A DNA stretch of 64,000 nt from JBGQOJ01 sp052119585. GTDB lineage: Bacteria; Pseudomonadota; Alphaproteobacteria; Rhodobacterales; Rhodobacteraceae. The notes below the pieces were generated by a model, which worked only from the letters and a program-made list of their open reading frames with translations, ran no database searches and was not told the DNA's origin. The position numbers were made by a program, and so were the translations under genes. The first letter of the stretch is position 1. The number at the start of each line of letters is the position of its first letter. The stretch spans positions 1 through 64,000 of the forward strand of contig NZ_JBGQOJ010000009.1 of assembly GCF_052119585.1 (NCBI RefSeq), given 5' to 3'. Below, piece by piece: positions 51,071-59,953 of this stretch.

Positions 51071-52396
51071 TCAAAAGATCTCCAGGTCGCGGTCAACCAT
51101 GACCGTGATCCGCGTGCCCTGATCGACATGGATCACGGGGCGGATCGCGAGATAATCCTGCATCACGCTTTGGGTGCTATCGCGCAGGTCCGAGCCGACA
51201 TCGCTGGCGACATCGGCAGCCGCCTCGTCATGGATCTGGCCCGCTGCGGCAGCTGGCAGGGCACCGATCAACGAGATCAGCGCGGCAGAGCCGAAGCGCT
51301 GCGCAAAGCGAGTCTCGACAAAACCGGTGGTGCCTGTGCGGCCAAGCTCGTCTCCGCCGAAGGCGCTGATCTCCACTGTCTGGTTGTCAGGCAGAATGAT
51401 CCTGTCCCAGGCCACCATAACCCGGGACTGTGCCAGCGCCACATCGGAGCGGTATCGCCCAATCAGGCGCGCACCGCGCGGGATCAGGACGCGCGTTCCG
51501 TCAAAGGAATGGACATCTTCGGAGACAATGGCGCGAATTGCACCGGGCAGGGTGCTGTCGAGCGCGGTCTCGGTCACCGCCTGGATCATGGTGCCCTGAA
51601 TAACCGTGTTCGTTGGGTTCACAATCACCTCAGCGCGCGTGACGGGCGCGGGTCGCGCACCGGCGCGCACGAAGGCTTCATCGGCATTCAAGCGCGCTGC
51701 TTCAATCGTACTTTCGCGGTCTGTCCCTGCCCCCATCCCGGAAAACGCGATCATGGGCGACGCAATCCGTTCTGCTCGCGCCTCAGCCTCAGCGGCACGT
51801 CGGCGCTCAAGTTCAGCCAGCCGCAGTTCCTCCTCGTTGGGGCCGAGATCCGTCGGCGCGGGCGGGGTCAGGCGCGCGACCTCAAGGTCCATGCGCAGTT
51901 GGTCCAGTTCACGGTCGCGTTCGGTCAACTGACGCTCCAGCGTGCGCTGTGCCTCAGCGGAGCCCTCCTGCAGCGCAGCGATCTGAGCCGTGAGGTCTGC
52001 GATGGCCTGTTCAGCACCGTTGTCCGATGTCTCAGTCGGGCGTGCCCGCATTTCTTCGAGTTCGGCCCGCAAAGTTGCAAGGCTTTCCATCAGCGCAAGC
52101 TCGGATTCGGTCGGACCGGTCTCCACCGGAGGCGTCGGTGCTGGCTGTGCTACAGGTGGGCGTCCCAGGTCCCCGAAGCCGGGCCCAGAGTTCTGGAACT
52201 CCTCGGGGGCCGCAGTCACCATTGGAGCATCCGGGGACGGTTGCAGGGCAGCCCAGGCGAGACCACCGAACGCCGCGAGACCGGCAATCCCAAGGATTGC
52301 AGCGCTCGATGATGGGCGTTTGCTTGCCCGTGCTTTAGCGGTGGTGCCCTCAAGCGCCGCAAGCCGTGCGGCAAGATCTTCGGTATCCTGGCTCAT
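51071..52396 (-). CDS. virB10: VirB10 core-complex protein (441 aa)
   Basis: A short cytoplasmic part, one membrane span (AAILGIAGLAAFGGLAWAAL at ~38-57), a proline-rich linker, a long coiled-coil (~95-205), and a C-terminal TrbI/VirB10 beta-barrel domain (~240-440: VIQGTMIQAVTETALDSTLPG, VLIPRGARLIGRYRSDVALA, RIILPDNQTVEIS, and the C-terminal transmembrane helix region). It spans the envelope and gates the outer-membrane pore. The coiled-coil is longer than in the Agrobacterium protein. Its ATG overlaps the virB9 stop (ATGA). Confidence 0.93.
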   Translation of the reverse strand: MSQDTEDLAARLAALEGTTAKARASKRPSSSAAILGIAGLAAFGGLAWAALQPSPDAPMVTAAPEEFQNSGPGFGDLGRPPVAQPAPTPPVETGPTESELALMESLATLRAELEEMRARPTETSDNGAEQAIADLTAQIAALQEGSAEAQRTLERQLTERDRELDQLRMDLEVARLTPPAPTDLGPNEEELRLAELERRRAAEAEARAERIASPMIAFSGMGAGTDRESTIEAARLNADEAFVRAGARPAPVTRAEVIVNPTNTVIQGTMIQAVTETALDSTLPGAIRAIVSEDVHSFDGTRVLIPRGARLIGRYRSDVALAQSRVMVAWDRIILPDNQTVEISAFGGDELGRTGTTGFVETRFAQRFGSAALISLIGALPAAAAGQIHDEAAADVASDVGSDLRDSTQSVMQDYLAIRPVIHVDQGTRITVMVDRDLEIF

Positions 52397-53097
52397 GATG
52401 TGGCCTCGTTCCCAGCGTCCTGAACACAGACGACAGCTCCACCCAAGCGAAGAACCCATTGCCGGTTCACGCCGGAGACGCGGATCACGCCATCACTCAG
52501 GGCCTGGCTATTCACCGCCCGCTCCCTGCCATTGGAATACCGGAAGATCGCCGGGACCGGCGCATTCCGCGCGAAGCGGAAATAGGTGAAGGTGCCGTCA
52601 TCCCAGATGGCTGTTGGCGTGAACTCTTCCCGGGCGCTGACCGCATAGTTCGCGTTGGGAGCCTCAGCTGCGACCGCCCGGGTAGGCTGAACGCGGTTTT
52701 CAGGATAGCGGAACTGCACCACATAATGTGGTGTCTCGCGCGCCTCAACGACGTGGAAGTAATAGGAGCGGCGGTTGGTATAGACCGTGATGTTGGTCGC
52801 TACGCCCGAGGCCGCGGGCTTGATGGCAAAGGCGCGGCCGCCGGGGACGCCGTCGAACTGGAATCCCACCGTGTCGCCCGCGATGATCGAGCGTATGGTC
52901 TCACCTTCGCCGAACTCGACGGTGGTCACTCGGGTCAGGGTGGTGACGATACGGTAAACCTGCCCTTCGGTCCATGTGGCGACCCGAACGCGGTTGTCAT
53001 GAGAGCCCGGACGCGGTGTGGTCTCGGCAAGAACGGCGGGAGCCGCCAGGGCCAACGCGCCGGCGATGAAAAAGGCATGAACGGGAAAAGGGATCAT
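52393..53097 (-). CDS. virB9: VirB9 outer-membrane core protein (234 aa)
   Basis: A signal peptide (MIPFPVHAFFIAGALALAAPAVLA in the first 24 residues) is followed by a CagX/VirB9 domain: TPRPGSHDNRVRVATW, ETIRSIIAGDTVGFQF, PHYVVQFRYPE, and a C-terminal TYFRFARNAPVPAIF/RVSGVNRQWVLRLG pair. It pairs with VirB7 and VirB10 in the outer-membrane complex. The C-terminal Cys in VVCVQDAG could form a disulphide with the VirB7-like lipoprotein. Overlaps both neighbours by 4 bases. Confidence 0.93.
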   Translation of the reverse strand: MIPFPVHAFFIAGALALAAPAVLAETTPRPGSHDNRVRVATWTEGQVYRIVTTLTRVTTVEFGEGETIRSIIAGDTVGFQFDGVPGGRAFAIKPAASGVATNITVYTNRRSYYFHVVEARETPHYVVQFRYPENRVQPTRAVAAEAPNANYAVSAREEFTPTAIWDDGTFTYFRFARNAPVPAIFRYSNGRERAVNSQALSDGVIRVSGVNRQWVLRLGGAVVCVQDAGNEATS

Positions 53098-53741
53098 TCG
53101 GAACGGTCCGATCGGATTGCATATTGGGTGACGGTGAAGCCGAAGGGGTTTTGCCAGACATCATCGATTGAGCGGGTCCGTTCGGGCTGAAACGCAAACA
53201 TCAGCGTCGCTGTAAACGATCCGTCCTGCACACCCTGCGGGCTGGTCAAGCGTTTCCTGAGGCGCACCTGCGCACGGTTTTCGCCGATCAGTGTGATCGA
53301 GGCGATTTCGACGGCCATTTCAGCTGATGTGCCGTACCGCGTCGGCGGATAGTTCTCCTGCCCGGACGTCCATATTGCGCGCATGCTCGTTTCGGCGGCA
53401 CCGGATGACTGTGCCAGAACCCGGCGCACACGCAGATCATTGTCGAGCTGATTGTAGGTCTCGCGCTCATAAATGTAGCGGTAGATTTGCGCCTCGATGA
53501 CGGCGGGTCGCTCGGCGAGGGACGCAGTCTCGACCCTGGCGTTCGGGAGTGCCATGCCTGTTGCCGGATCATAGGGCACAACGACTGGGGGCGGTGCCTC
53601 AACCATCAGCGCGACAGCTGCGGCTGCGAGACAGCCCACCGCGCCAAAACCCGCGCCACCGAGACCGATCATTCTCCACAGTTGTTCACGGCGCAGGGCA
53701 CCATAAACAAGCTCCTCCTCCACGAGCTCGCGTGTGTTCAT
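53094..53741 (-). CDS. virB8: VirB8 assembly factor (215 aa)
   Basis: A short cytoplasmic N-terminus, one membrane span (GAVGCLAAAAVALMV at ~32-50) and a periplasmic VirB8 domain with the alpha/beta NTF2-like fold (AVIEAQIYRYIYERETYNQLD; VEIASITLIGENRAQVRLRK). VirB8 nucleates assembly of the channel. ATG 53741 has GGAGGAG at proper spacing; an ATG at 53759 would overlap the virB5 stop (ATGA) and add six residues, so it remains possible. Confidence 0.9.
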   Translation of the reverse strand: MNTRELVEEELVYGALRREQLWRMIGLGGAGFGAVGCLAAAAVALMVEAPPPVVVPYDPATGMALPNARVETASLAERPAVIEAQIYRYIYERETYNQLDNDLRVRRVLAQSSGAAETSMRAIWTSGQENYPPTRYGTSAEMAVEIASITLIGENRAQVRLRKRLTSPQGVQDGSFTATLMFAFQPERTRSIDDVWQNPFGFTVTQYAIRSDRSE

Positions 53742-53755
53742 CCCCACTCCTCCAC

Positions 53756-54553
53756 TCATGGTCGAAGTTCCGGTAGGGTGAAGTCCATGTACCGGCGCTC
53801 TTCGGCAACGGTGGCGGCATCGACCACGCCTGCATTGCCCGCGCCGAGGGTCTGGATCGCTTCCAATTCCCACATGCGTGTCATGGCGATGGCGAGTTCT
53901 GCTGTAACGCGGGTATTGTGGTCCATGGAGGCTTTCAGATCCTCCATGTCCGGGATCATCTCGACCAGACGTTCAACCCGCTCGAGGGACTGTTCGGCCT
54001 CGGCATGACTGTTATGGGCAGCGGCGGACATGACGGCCCCTGTGGTTGCGCGGGTGGCCACGCCTTCCGCCCCTGGACTGCCGCTGGTGGCAATCTCGCG
54101 CAGGGAATCTTCGTCAAAACCGGCACTTGCCAGCGCCGCTTCCATCTGCGTGCGCATCGGGCCTGCATTAGGGCCGATGAGGCTGCTCCAGTCGCCCGCC
54201 TGGATGCCCCGGATCAGACCGGGAATATCTTCAAAATTCGCCTCGAGCAGGTTGTCCAGATCCCCGCCCATCGCAAGGCCGAGGATGCTGCGCGGTCCGG
54301 TGAGTGAGGCATACATCTCGTTCAGTTGATCGAGTTGGCTTTGCAGCATGTCGAGCTGCTCGAGGGCATTGTCGAGGAGATCGGTTTGGAGCCCGAAGTC
54401 CTGTAACATTTGCTGAAGTTGGCGGATTTCCTGGGCGATGTTCTGGGTGTCGACCGTGGGAACGCCCTGTGCGGCGACAGGCCCACTGACAGCGAAAGCA
54501 AGTGCTGCGGCCGCCGCACTTGTGAAAACGGAACGGGTAAATTGCGGGATCAC
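53756..54553 (-). CDS. virB5: VirB5-type minor pilus protein (265 aa)
   Basis: A signal peptide ending around AQG, then the VirB5 helical bundle (PTVDTQNIAQEIRQLQQMLQ; ALEQLDMLQSQLDQLNEMYASLTG) and a C-terminal helix with TRVTAELAIAMTRMWELEA and ERRYMDF. VirB5 tips the pilus and mediates contact with recipients. Its C-terminal ~75 residues are clearly related to the C-terminus of the neighbouring 54550 product. Overlaps that gene's stop by 4 bases. Confidence 0.88.
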   Translation of the reverse strand: MIPQFTRSVFTSAAAAALAFAVSGPVAAQGVPTVDTQNIAQEIRQLQQMLQDFGLQTDLLDNALEQLDMLQSQLDQLNEMYASLTGPRSILGLAMGGDLDNLLEANFEDIPGLIRGIQAGDWSSLIGPNAGPMRTQMEAALASAGFDEDSLREIATSGSPGAEGVATRATTGAVMSAAAHNSHAEAEQSLERVERLVEMIPDMEDLKASMDHNTRVTAELAIAMTRMWELEAIQTLGAGNAGVVDAATVAEERRYMDFTLPELRP

Positions 54554-55716
54554 TGCAAATTCTCCTGATTGAAGTTCATGTATTGCCGCTCGGCGGCTTG
54601 GGCGGCGGCCATGGCGAGTTGTTCCTCGCTGAGCGGCTGGGTGTGGGCGGCCTTGATCCGGGTCCGGATAGCGACCAGCCTGGCCAGCTCTGCCCGGGCA
54701 TAGGTGTTGAGCGCTATCGCCTCATGCAGGTCATCGGTCTCTCCAATGCGGGTGATGATGTCCTGCACCCGCAAGGCGGCCGCCTGGACCGAGACCAGCG
54801 AATAATCCCCATAGACGCCTGCCCCATGGGCCGAGAGGCTGAAGTTCGCGTTCGCCAGAAGGACCGGGTCGATGGTGCCCAGGGCATCGATGCCACCGAC
54901 GGCAGCGAGATAGCTGTTGTACTGCTGCGGGATCACCACGACGTAATGCTGGGTTTCCGCGAAGGGCGGCACGCCACCGTAATTCTGCACATTGCCCGGG
55001 CCCGCGTTATAGGCCGCGAGTGCGTGGATGATGTTGCCATCGAACATGTTCAGCATCTGCGCGAGGTAACGCGCGCCGCCGGTGACCTGCAGGTAGGGGT
55101 CATCGTAATAGGCCGGGTAGATCCCGAGATCGCCTGCGGTGCCGGGCATGATCTGTGTGAGACCGAACGCTCCCACGGGTGAGCGCGCCCCGATCTGGAA
55201 GCGGCTTTCCTGCCAGATCAGGGCTTGCAGGAGGCAACGCCACTGAACGAGCGAGAGCCCCGTGCGGCTTACGCCCGGCAGGCTATGGGTGTCGCGGGCC
55301 GCGCGAATGATCAACTCCTCGATCCCTTCCCGGGCATCGCCAAACATCCGGGCCGCAGCCGGGTTGTTGTCCTCCGGCGCATAGAGACTGGCCGCCGCAC
55401 TTTCGACATTGCCCACGGCCCCTCGTCCCGCTTCGAGTCCAGCCACGGTGCCCGCGATATCACCAGAGCCGAGGGACATTGCATCCATCAACCCCTCGAG
55501 CGAGGCGAGTTGCTGGCGTTCGATCTCGGCCAGCTCTTCCTCGCGGGTCAGCCGGTCTTGCTGAAGCGCCAGATCCCGATCGGTCTGCTCGAGGATTGCT
55601 TGCCGCTCGGCAAAGAGCCGGAGGTCGAAGGTGGGCACGCCTTGAGCGACGGCTGGTCCCGCAGTGGGACCTGCCAGCGCAAGGCCGATCAACGAGAGGG
55701 GAAGCCAGGTCCGCAT
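54550..55716 (-). CDS. Chimeric VirB1 transglycosylase embedded in a VirB5-like protein (388 aa)
   Basis: A signal peptide (ends ~VAQG), then PTFDLRLFAERQAILEQ, matching VirB5's opening PTVDTQNIAQEIRQLQQ in position. After a helical stretch, a lytic transglycosylase domain occupies ~150-270: ALIWQESRFQ (catalytic Glu), ARSPVGAFGLTQIMPGTA and ALAAYNAGPGNVQNYGG. The last ~75 residues return to a VirB5-like tail (ALNTYARAELARLVAIRTRI; AERQYMNFNQ). Typical VirB1 has the transglycosylase first and a processed VirB1* tail; here the enzyme is flanked by both ends of a VirB5. It probably opens the peptidoglycan at the pilus tip while binding as VirB5 does; that is inference. Confidence 0.82.
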   Translation of the reverse strand: MRTWLPLSLIGLALAGPTAGPAVAQGVPTFDLRLFAERQAILEQTDRDLALQQDRLTREEELAEIERQQLASLEGLMDAMSLGSGDIAGTVAGLEAGRGAVGNVESAAASLYAPEDNNPAAARMFGDAREGIEELIIRAARDTHSLPGVSRTGLSLVQWRCLLQALIWQESRFQIGARSPVGAFGLTQIMPGTAGDLGIYPAYYDDPYLQVTGGARYLAQMLNMFDGNIIHALAAYNAGPGNVQNYGGVPPFAETQHYVVVIPQQYNSYLAAVGGIDALGTIDPVLLANANFSLSAHGAGVYGDYSLVSVQAAALRVQDIITRIGETDDLHEAIALNTYARAELARLVAIRTRIKAAHTQPLSEEQLAMAAAQAAERQYMNFNQENLQ

Positions 55717-55720
55717 GCGC

Positions 55721-55936
55721 TTAGCCGCCCGCCCCCAGCAGGACGAAGTCGCAAGCCGTGTCGCGGCGCGTCACCTCAGCGCCCATGGTCGAAATCGTGG
55801 TCGTGGCGGTCGCCGTCTGCGCGGGCCCGTCGCGGAAGTTGAAACAGTTGGCCTGACGGGGCCCATGTTGCGCACAGGCGGTCAGGGTCAGGCCAAGGCC
55901 AAGAAGTGCTGCGCTGCGGGTGATGGTACGGGTCAT
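55721..55936 (-). CDS. Small lipoprotein, VirB7 candidate (71 aa)
   Basis: A lipoprotein signal (LLGLGLTLTAC, lipobox L-T-A-C with Cys at residue 21), then a short tail with two more cysteines (NCFNF; TACDFVLLGAG). Size, lipobox and position between virB4 and the VirB5-like genes point to VirB7, which anchors VirB9 at the outer membrane. The order is unusual (VirB7 normally sits between B6 and B8), so the assignment is tentative. Overlaps virB4 by 4 bases. Confidence 0.65.
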   Translation of the reverse strand: MTRTITRSAALLGLGLTLTACAQHGPRQANCFNFRDGPAQTATATTTISTMGAEVTRRDTACDFVLLGAGG

Positions 55937-58329
55937 GTCACTCTCCAGAAATCAGGGCGGTCGCGGTAATCCGGGCCGACGAGGGCCTCGCCCTTCTCCA
56001 TTCCGCCGAGGATGGTCACGAGGGGGCCAAGGGCGCTCAGATCGGCATCGATGACCACCGCGCCGCGGTCATCGCGCACAAGCGCCAACCGAGAGGCGGA
56101 GCCGACACCCAGAAGCACGTCGAGTTCTTTGTCGCTAAGGCCGAGCATTGCGTAGTCGGCGGCCGAGGCGCGGATGTTGGGCAGGAGTACCTGGGTCGGC
56201 ACGGCCTCCACGATGGTCTTGCCGGTGCGAGTGCGTTCGAGCTGGCTTGCATACTGCGTCATCATCACGACGACTGCGTTCTGCTTGCGGGCCGTCACCA
56301 GCCAGTTGCTGAGCCGCTCCGCGAAATACGCGTTGTCGAGCGCCTTCCAGGCCTCGTCGATCACGATGATCGTGGGCTTGCGGTCCTCGATCACCCGCTC
56401 GACGCGGCGGAAGAGGTAGGACAGGACCGCCATGCGTTCCCGCTCGCTCTCGGAATCGAGGATGCCGGTCAGGTCGAAGCCCGCGACGTCAGCCTCGGTG
56501 CTGCCCCCGATTTGGAACGTGTCGTCTGCGTTCGCCCCGAAGATCCAGCCGTAGCGGCCCTCTGCCGTCCATTCCTGCATCCGCTCGAAGAGGTCGCCCT
56601 CGTCATCGGTCGAGACGAGGAGCGAGGCGAAGTCCGACCAGTTCCGCAGGCCCGCGTTCCCGGCGCTGGCGTTCTGGCGCACGACCTCTTGCAGACGATT
56701 GGTCTGCACAGGGGTCAGGGGCCGGTCGCGGCGCTCGAGGAGGCTTGCGAGCCAGTCGGCAAGCCAGGCTTGACCGCGGGCATCGATCTCCGTCTGGAGG
56801 GGATTGAGCCCCGTGGGCCGTCCGGCCCGCACGGTCGAATAGCTCCCGCCAAGCGCGCGGACGGCCATTTCCATGCCGGCGCGATAGTCGAAGACGAAAA
56901 GCCGTGCACCTGCGCGCCGGGCCATGGTCATCAGGAAAGCCGCCAGCACGGATTTGCCCGAGCCGGGGCGGCCGAGGATCAGCGTGTGGCCACCCGTGGG
57001 CTCGCGATCCGGTGCGCCTTGTTCATGGAAGTTGAAGCGGAACCCGCTGCGCTCGGGTGTCGGAAAGAGCGTGATGGGCACGCCCCAAGGCACTTGCGCG
57101 GCCGTCTTACCGAGCGGGGTACGGTGGAAGGTAGCGAGATCGGCGAAGTTGTGGTTCGTGATCGCGGCCTTGCGGCTCCTTGCACCGGTGTTCCCGGGAT
57201 GCTGCGCCATGAAATGCGCCCGGGCCCCGAAGGCTTCCGAGATCAGGTTGATCCCGGAGGTGGCAGAGATGTTGCGGATCTCGGCCGCGATATCGTCGAG
57301 AGCGGCTTGGGTGCGCGCATAGACCGCCACTGTCATGTGATGCTCGCCAAAGATCAGACGTTTGGATTCCAGATCGTCCTGCGCGAGTTCCAGTTCCTGC
57401 GCGAGGCTGACGGCCCCGTCATTGGCGGCCTGCATCAGGCGCAGCTGACGCTTGATCCGGCCTGCCATGATGTTGGCGTTGATCGGCACGAAAGAATGCG
57501 TGACCACCATGTCGACGGGCAGGTTCAGCTCGTCGAGCATCAGGCTGTCGGTCTTGGCGGGGTAGTTCTTCACCGCAAAGATCGCGCCCACTTTGTCGCC
57601 GACGGCGCCATCTGAAAGCGCGATCGTCGTTCCGCGGAAGGTGACACGAGTATTGGCCACGTCTTCGGCAATCACGCCAAGGGCCGAGCGCGGGAAGAGC
57701 GGATGCTCTTCGCCAGTGTTGAGTGATCCGAGAAAGCCTAGAAGCTCGCCGGTGCTCGCGGCCAGCAATCGGGGCTTAAGTTCGTCGAAGGACGACAGCA
57801 GAAACCCCACAACCTCGTCGAGCTTCCGGAGCCGGCGGGTCGTGTCGGCCGCGAGGCGCGCGCGCGACGCTCCCAGACCGAACGGCAGACGGCTGCCGGT
57901 ATCGGGGCGCTTCAGGACCGTCAGGGTCAGGGTCTTGTCGCGTAAGCCTGAGCGGCCAAGATGCGCGCGCCAGCGTTGGTCGATGACGGTGGCGAACCCC
58001 TCGCCCGGGATGGGCGGCAAGGTCACATCGACCGCTTTCGAGACCTTGTGCAGGTAGAAGGAAAACGCCGTCCCGACCTGTGCGACGATCCCGGCCAGAA
58101 GCCCGCCGATCCGGTCAAGATAGGCGTCCTCGCTCGTTGTGCTGTTCACGCCCTCGAGCCGGATGCATTGCATCAACTCGTTGCCGCGCGTGCGGATCGT
58201 GCGGTCGGTGACGAGGCTGACGTAGGGCAGCATCGTCGAGAGCCGCTTCTCGCCCTTGACCCATGCGGGCAGCGCCGTCAGCGGATCAAGTGCGTCTGCA
58301 TCCTGGCCTGCAATTCCATCACGGGGCAT
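55933..58329 (-). CDS. virB4: VirB4 ATPase (798 aa)
   Basis: Largest VirB protein. An N-terminal CagE/VirB4 domain (PYVSLVTDRTIRTRGNELMQ; FSFYLHKVSKAVDVTLP), then the TraG-like ATPase with Walker A LGRPGSGKSVLAA at ~455 and Walker B IIVIDEAWKALDN at ~656, and a QYASQLERTRTGKTIVEA helix. It energises channel and pilus assembly and hands over substrates with VirB11. Length is normal. The ATG lies 11 bases within virB3. Confidence 0.94.
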   Translation of the reverse strand: MPRDGIAGQDADALDPLTALPAWVKGEKRLSTMLPYVSLVTDRTIRTRGNELMQCIRLEGVNSTTSEDAYLDRIGGLLAGIVAQVGTAFSFYLHKVSKAVDVTLPPIPGEGFATVIDQRWRAHLGRSGLRDKTLTLTVLKRPDTGSRLPFGLGASRARLAADTTRRLRKLDEVVGFLLSSFDELKPRLLAASTGELLGFLGSLNTGEEHPLFPRSALGVIAEDVANTRVTFRGTTIALSDGAVGDKVGAIFAVKNYPAKTDSLMLDELNLPVDMVVTHSFVPINANIMAGRIKRQLRLMQAANDGAVSLAQELELAQDDLESKRLIFGEHHMTVAVYARTQAALDDIAAEIRNISATSGINLISEAFGARAHFMAQHPGNTGARSRKAAITNHNFADLATFHRTPLGKTAAQVPWGVPITLFPTPERSGFRFNFHEQGAPDREPTGGHTLILGRPGSGKSVLAAFLMTMARRAGARLFVFDYRAGMEMAVRALGGSYSTVRAGRPTGLNPLQTEIDARGQAWLADWLASLLERRDRPLTPVQTNRLQEVVRQNASAGNAGLRNWSDFASLLVSTDDEGDLFERMQEWTAEGRYGWIFGANADDTFQIGGSTEADVAGFDLTGILDSESERERMAVLSYLFRRVERVIEDRKPTIIVIDEAWKALDNAYFAERLSNWLVTARKQNAVVVMMTQYASQLERTRTGKTIVEAVPTQVLLPNIRASAADYAMLGLSDKELDVLLGVGSASRLALVRDDRGAVVIDADLSALGPLVTILGGMEKGEALVGPDYRDRPDFWRVT

Positions 58330-58597
58330 AGCTGTCGCCTCCGTGGAGCTTGCGGTTCTTTGTCGGCGGAGTTTCCTGCAACGTGGTCATCAAAACATCG
58401 AGGAAGTTCGGATCCCAGTCCGCGGCCTTCCAGAGCGCCGGCCAGGCCAGCCCCGCGAAGACGGCCACCACCCAGCTCTGCACCCAGAGGAACAGAAGCG
58501 TTGAGCCGAAGAGCCAGACCATGGCGTACATGATCGGCAGGCCCATCAGCTTGGGTGGCCTGAGAAGGCCGATGAATACGCGGGACTGGTCAGACAT
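58319..58597 (-). CDS. virB3: VirB3 inner-membrane protein (92 aa)
   Basis: Hydrophobic protein with spans LMGLPIMYAMVWLFGSTLLF and VVAVFAGLAWPALW within residues 17-58, and the VirB3 pattern L-x-R-P-P-K-L-x-G-L-P near the N-terminus. It works with VirB4 at the inner membrane. It lies between virB2 (9-base gap) and virB4 (overlap). Confidence 0.9.
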   Translation of the reverse strand: MSDQSRVFIGLLRPPKLMGLPIMYAMVWLFGSTLLFLWVQSWVVAVFAGLAWPALWKAADWDPNFLDVLMTTLQETPPTKNRKLHGGDSYAP

Positions 58598-58606
58598 GGG
58601 ATGAAC

Positions 58607-58921
58607 TCAGGTCGTCCAGATCGCGGCTACGATGGTTGGGGCTGCGGCGATGCCCGCGATGGCCACAACCACCCAGAGCGCTTGGCGGAAATCGAGGATG
58701 CCAAAGAGCCAGGAGAGGAACACTCCGATGAGCGCCAGTGTGCCGATCACGATGCCCAAGGGACCGGTGATCGCATCGACGATGCCCTGCAGCAGCGTCT
58801 GCACAGGCGAGAGGTCGATGCTTTGGGCAAGTGCGGGGCCAGCCAGCACGATGAGGGCCATCGCGCCGAGCGCGACAAGGGCCCGCGTGCGGAGCACGCT
58901 TTGAAGGTTCTTGGACGTCAT
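58607..58921 (-). CDS. virB2: VirB2 major pilin (104 aa)
   Basis: A long signal segment (TRALVALGAMALIVLAGPALAQ) precedes a mature pilin of ~70 residues with two hydrophobic helices (ITGPLGIVIGTLALIGVFLS; LWVVVAIAGIAAAPTIVAAI) separated by a short polar loop. This is the typical VirB2 arrangement. Starts overlapping the transglycosylase stop (ATGA) and precedes virB3. Confidence 0.9.
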   Translation of the reverse strand: MTSKNLQSVLRTRALVALGAMALIVLAGPALAQSIDLSPVQTLLQGIVDAITGPLGIVIGTLALIGVFLSWLFGILDFRQALWVVVAIAGIAAAPTIVAAIWTT

Positions 58922-59670
58922 GAAAGATCTCCTCTGAGCCGATGAAACACGGCCGTCACACGGGCAACATGCCCTTGGGTTTCGCGAAAAGGGGGGATGC
59001 CGCCATGGCGCGTGACCGCCTCGGGGCCTGCGTTATATGCGGCAAGGGCTAATGATCCGTCGCCGAACTGGTCGAGCATCATCAAAAGGTAGCGCGCCGA
59101 GCCGTCGAGATTCTGCGCGATATCGTGGGGATCGACGCCAAGGTCGCTTGCTGTGCCCGGCATGAGCTGTCCGAGGCCGATGGCTCCAACAGGGCTTCGC
59201 GCTGCAGGGTTGTAGGCACTCTCGACTTCAATATTTGCGCGGTAGAAGAGCGCCCAGTCGGTGACTGACAGCCCCGCGCGACGCAGAGCGCCATGGCCTG
59301 CATATCGCAGGGCGGTGACCTCAATGGCTTGCAGGACATCAGGGGAAGCGCGAACGGCGCGCGGCGCCGGGATCGCCACCTCAGTGACTGCTTCGGGGCC
59401 ACGTGGTTCTGCGAAGAGAAAAAGGCGATCTGTCGCCTCTTGGGTCTCGGAGAACGAGCGCAGGGTACTCGCGTCATCAGAGACGGAATTCAGTCGGCCA
59501 TCCGGACCAACCGAGAAGATGAAACCGTCGGCCAGGGCCGGGGGTGCGGAACAAACACCTGTACCCAAAGCAACGACGAGCGCAAATGCGCGGTCAGCTA
59601 TCCTTGACCGGGGCCGCTCCGTTTTGCGGCCCGGATGTATGACCGGGAGCGGCGTGACGCATCCGACCAC
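58918..59670 (-). CDS. virB1: VirB1-like lytic transglycosylase (~250 aa, start uncertain)
   Basis: A transglycosylase domain in the C-terminal 130 residues (ANIEVESAYNP with the catalytic Glu; ARSPVGAIGLGQLMPGTA; LALAAYNAGPEAVTRHGG). It is preceded by a signal peptide (FALVVALGTGVCSAPPALAD) and a linker. I see no ATG in a sensible place; GTG 59670 would start it within the upstream gene, an overlap of 77 bases. The start is therefore uncertain. The window thus holds two T4SS transglycosylases, this one and the chimera at 54550. Confidence 0.82.
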   Translation of the reverse strand: MVGCVTPLPVIHPGRKTERPRSRIADRAFALVVALGTGVCSAPPALADGFIFSVGPDGRLNSVSDDASTLRSFSETQEATDRLFLFAEPRGPEAVTEVAIPAPRAVRASPDVLQAIEVTALRYAGHGALRRAGLSVTDWALFYRANIEVESAYNPAARSPVGAIGLGQLMPGTASDLGVDPHDIAQNLDGSARYLLMMLDQFGDGSLALAAYNAGPEAVTRHGGIPPFRETQGHVARVTAVFHRLRGDLS

Positions 59671-59953
59671 CCTCTTCGAGCGGAATGCTGGCGGTTGTGC
59701 AGCCCATGTCAGCCAGGAAGCTGACAAGGCCAACAATGGTTTTGAAATCACGCAACTTGAGGACGCTTCGGCTGGTGACGAGCATTTTGTCATCACGTCC
59801 ATCAGCCGAGACAGCGCGGATGACCCACGAGCCGTACCAGCTGTTATGGCGCTTCTCTGCTCCCTCTTTGCAGACCACCTCGATGAGGTAGCCTTCGGCG
59901 AGCAAGCCGCGCATTCCGTCTTCCGTAACCACATTCGGGGCTTCTTCTATCAT
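59594..59953 (-). CDS. Small hypothetical protein heading the VirB operon (119 aa)
   Basis: Unrecognised. ATG 59953 has GGAAGG upstream. The product is soluble, with a beta-rich middle (LAEGYLIEVVCKEGAEKRHNSWYGSWVIRAV in parts) and a helical KLRDFKTIVGLVSFLADMG. The C-terminus is disordered. It overlaps the transglycosylase frame. The position at the head of the transfer operon suggests a regulator or accessory, as seen in several alphaproteobacterial VirB operons. Confidence 0.6.
   Translation of the reverse strand: MIEEAPNVVTEDGMRGLLAEGYLIEVVCKEGAEKRHNSWYGSWVIRAVSADGRDDKMLVTSRSVLKLRDFKTIVGLVSFLADMGCTTASIPLEEGGRMRHAAPGHTSGPQNGAAPVKDS

Noticed and set aside
51128..52312. 394-codon plus-strand frame opposite virB10
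   Set aside because: Antisense shadow of virB10; composition fits mirrored high-GC codons.
56512..57615. 367-codon plus-strand frame opposite virB4
   Set aside because: Antisense shadow of virB4 with no recognisable domain.
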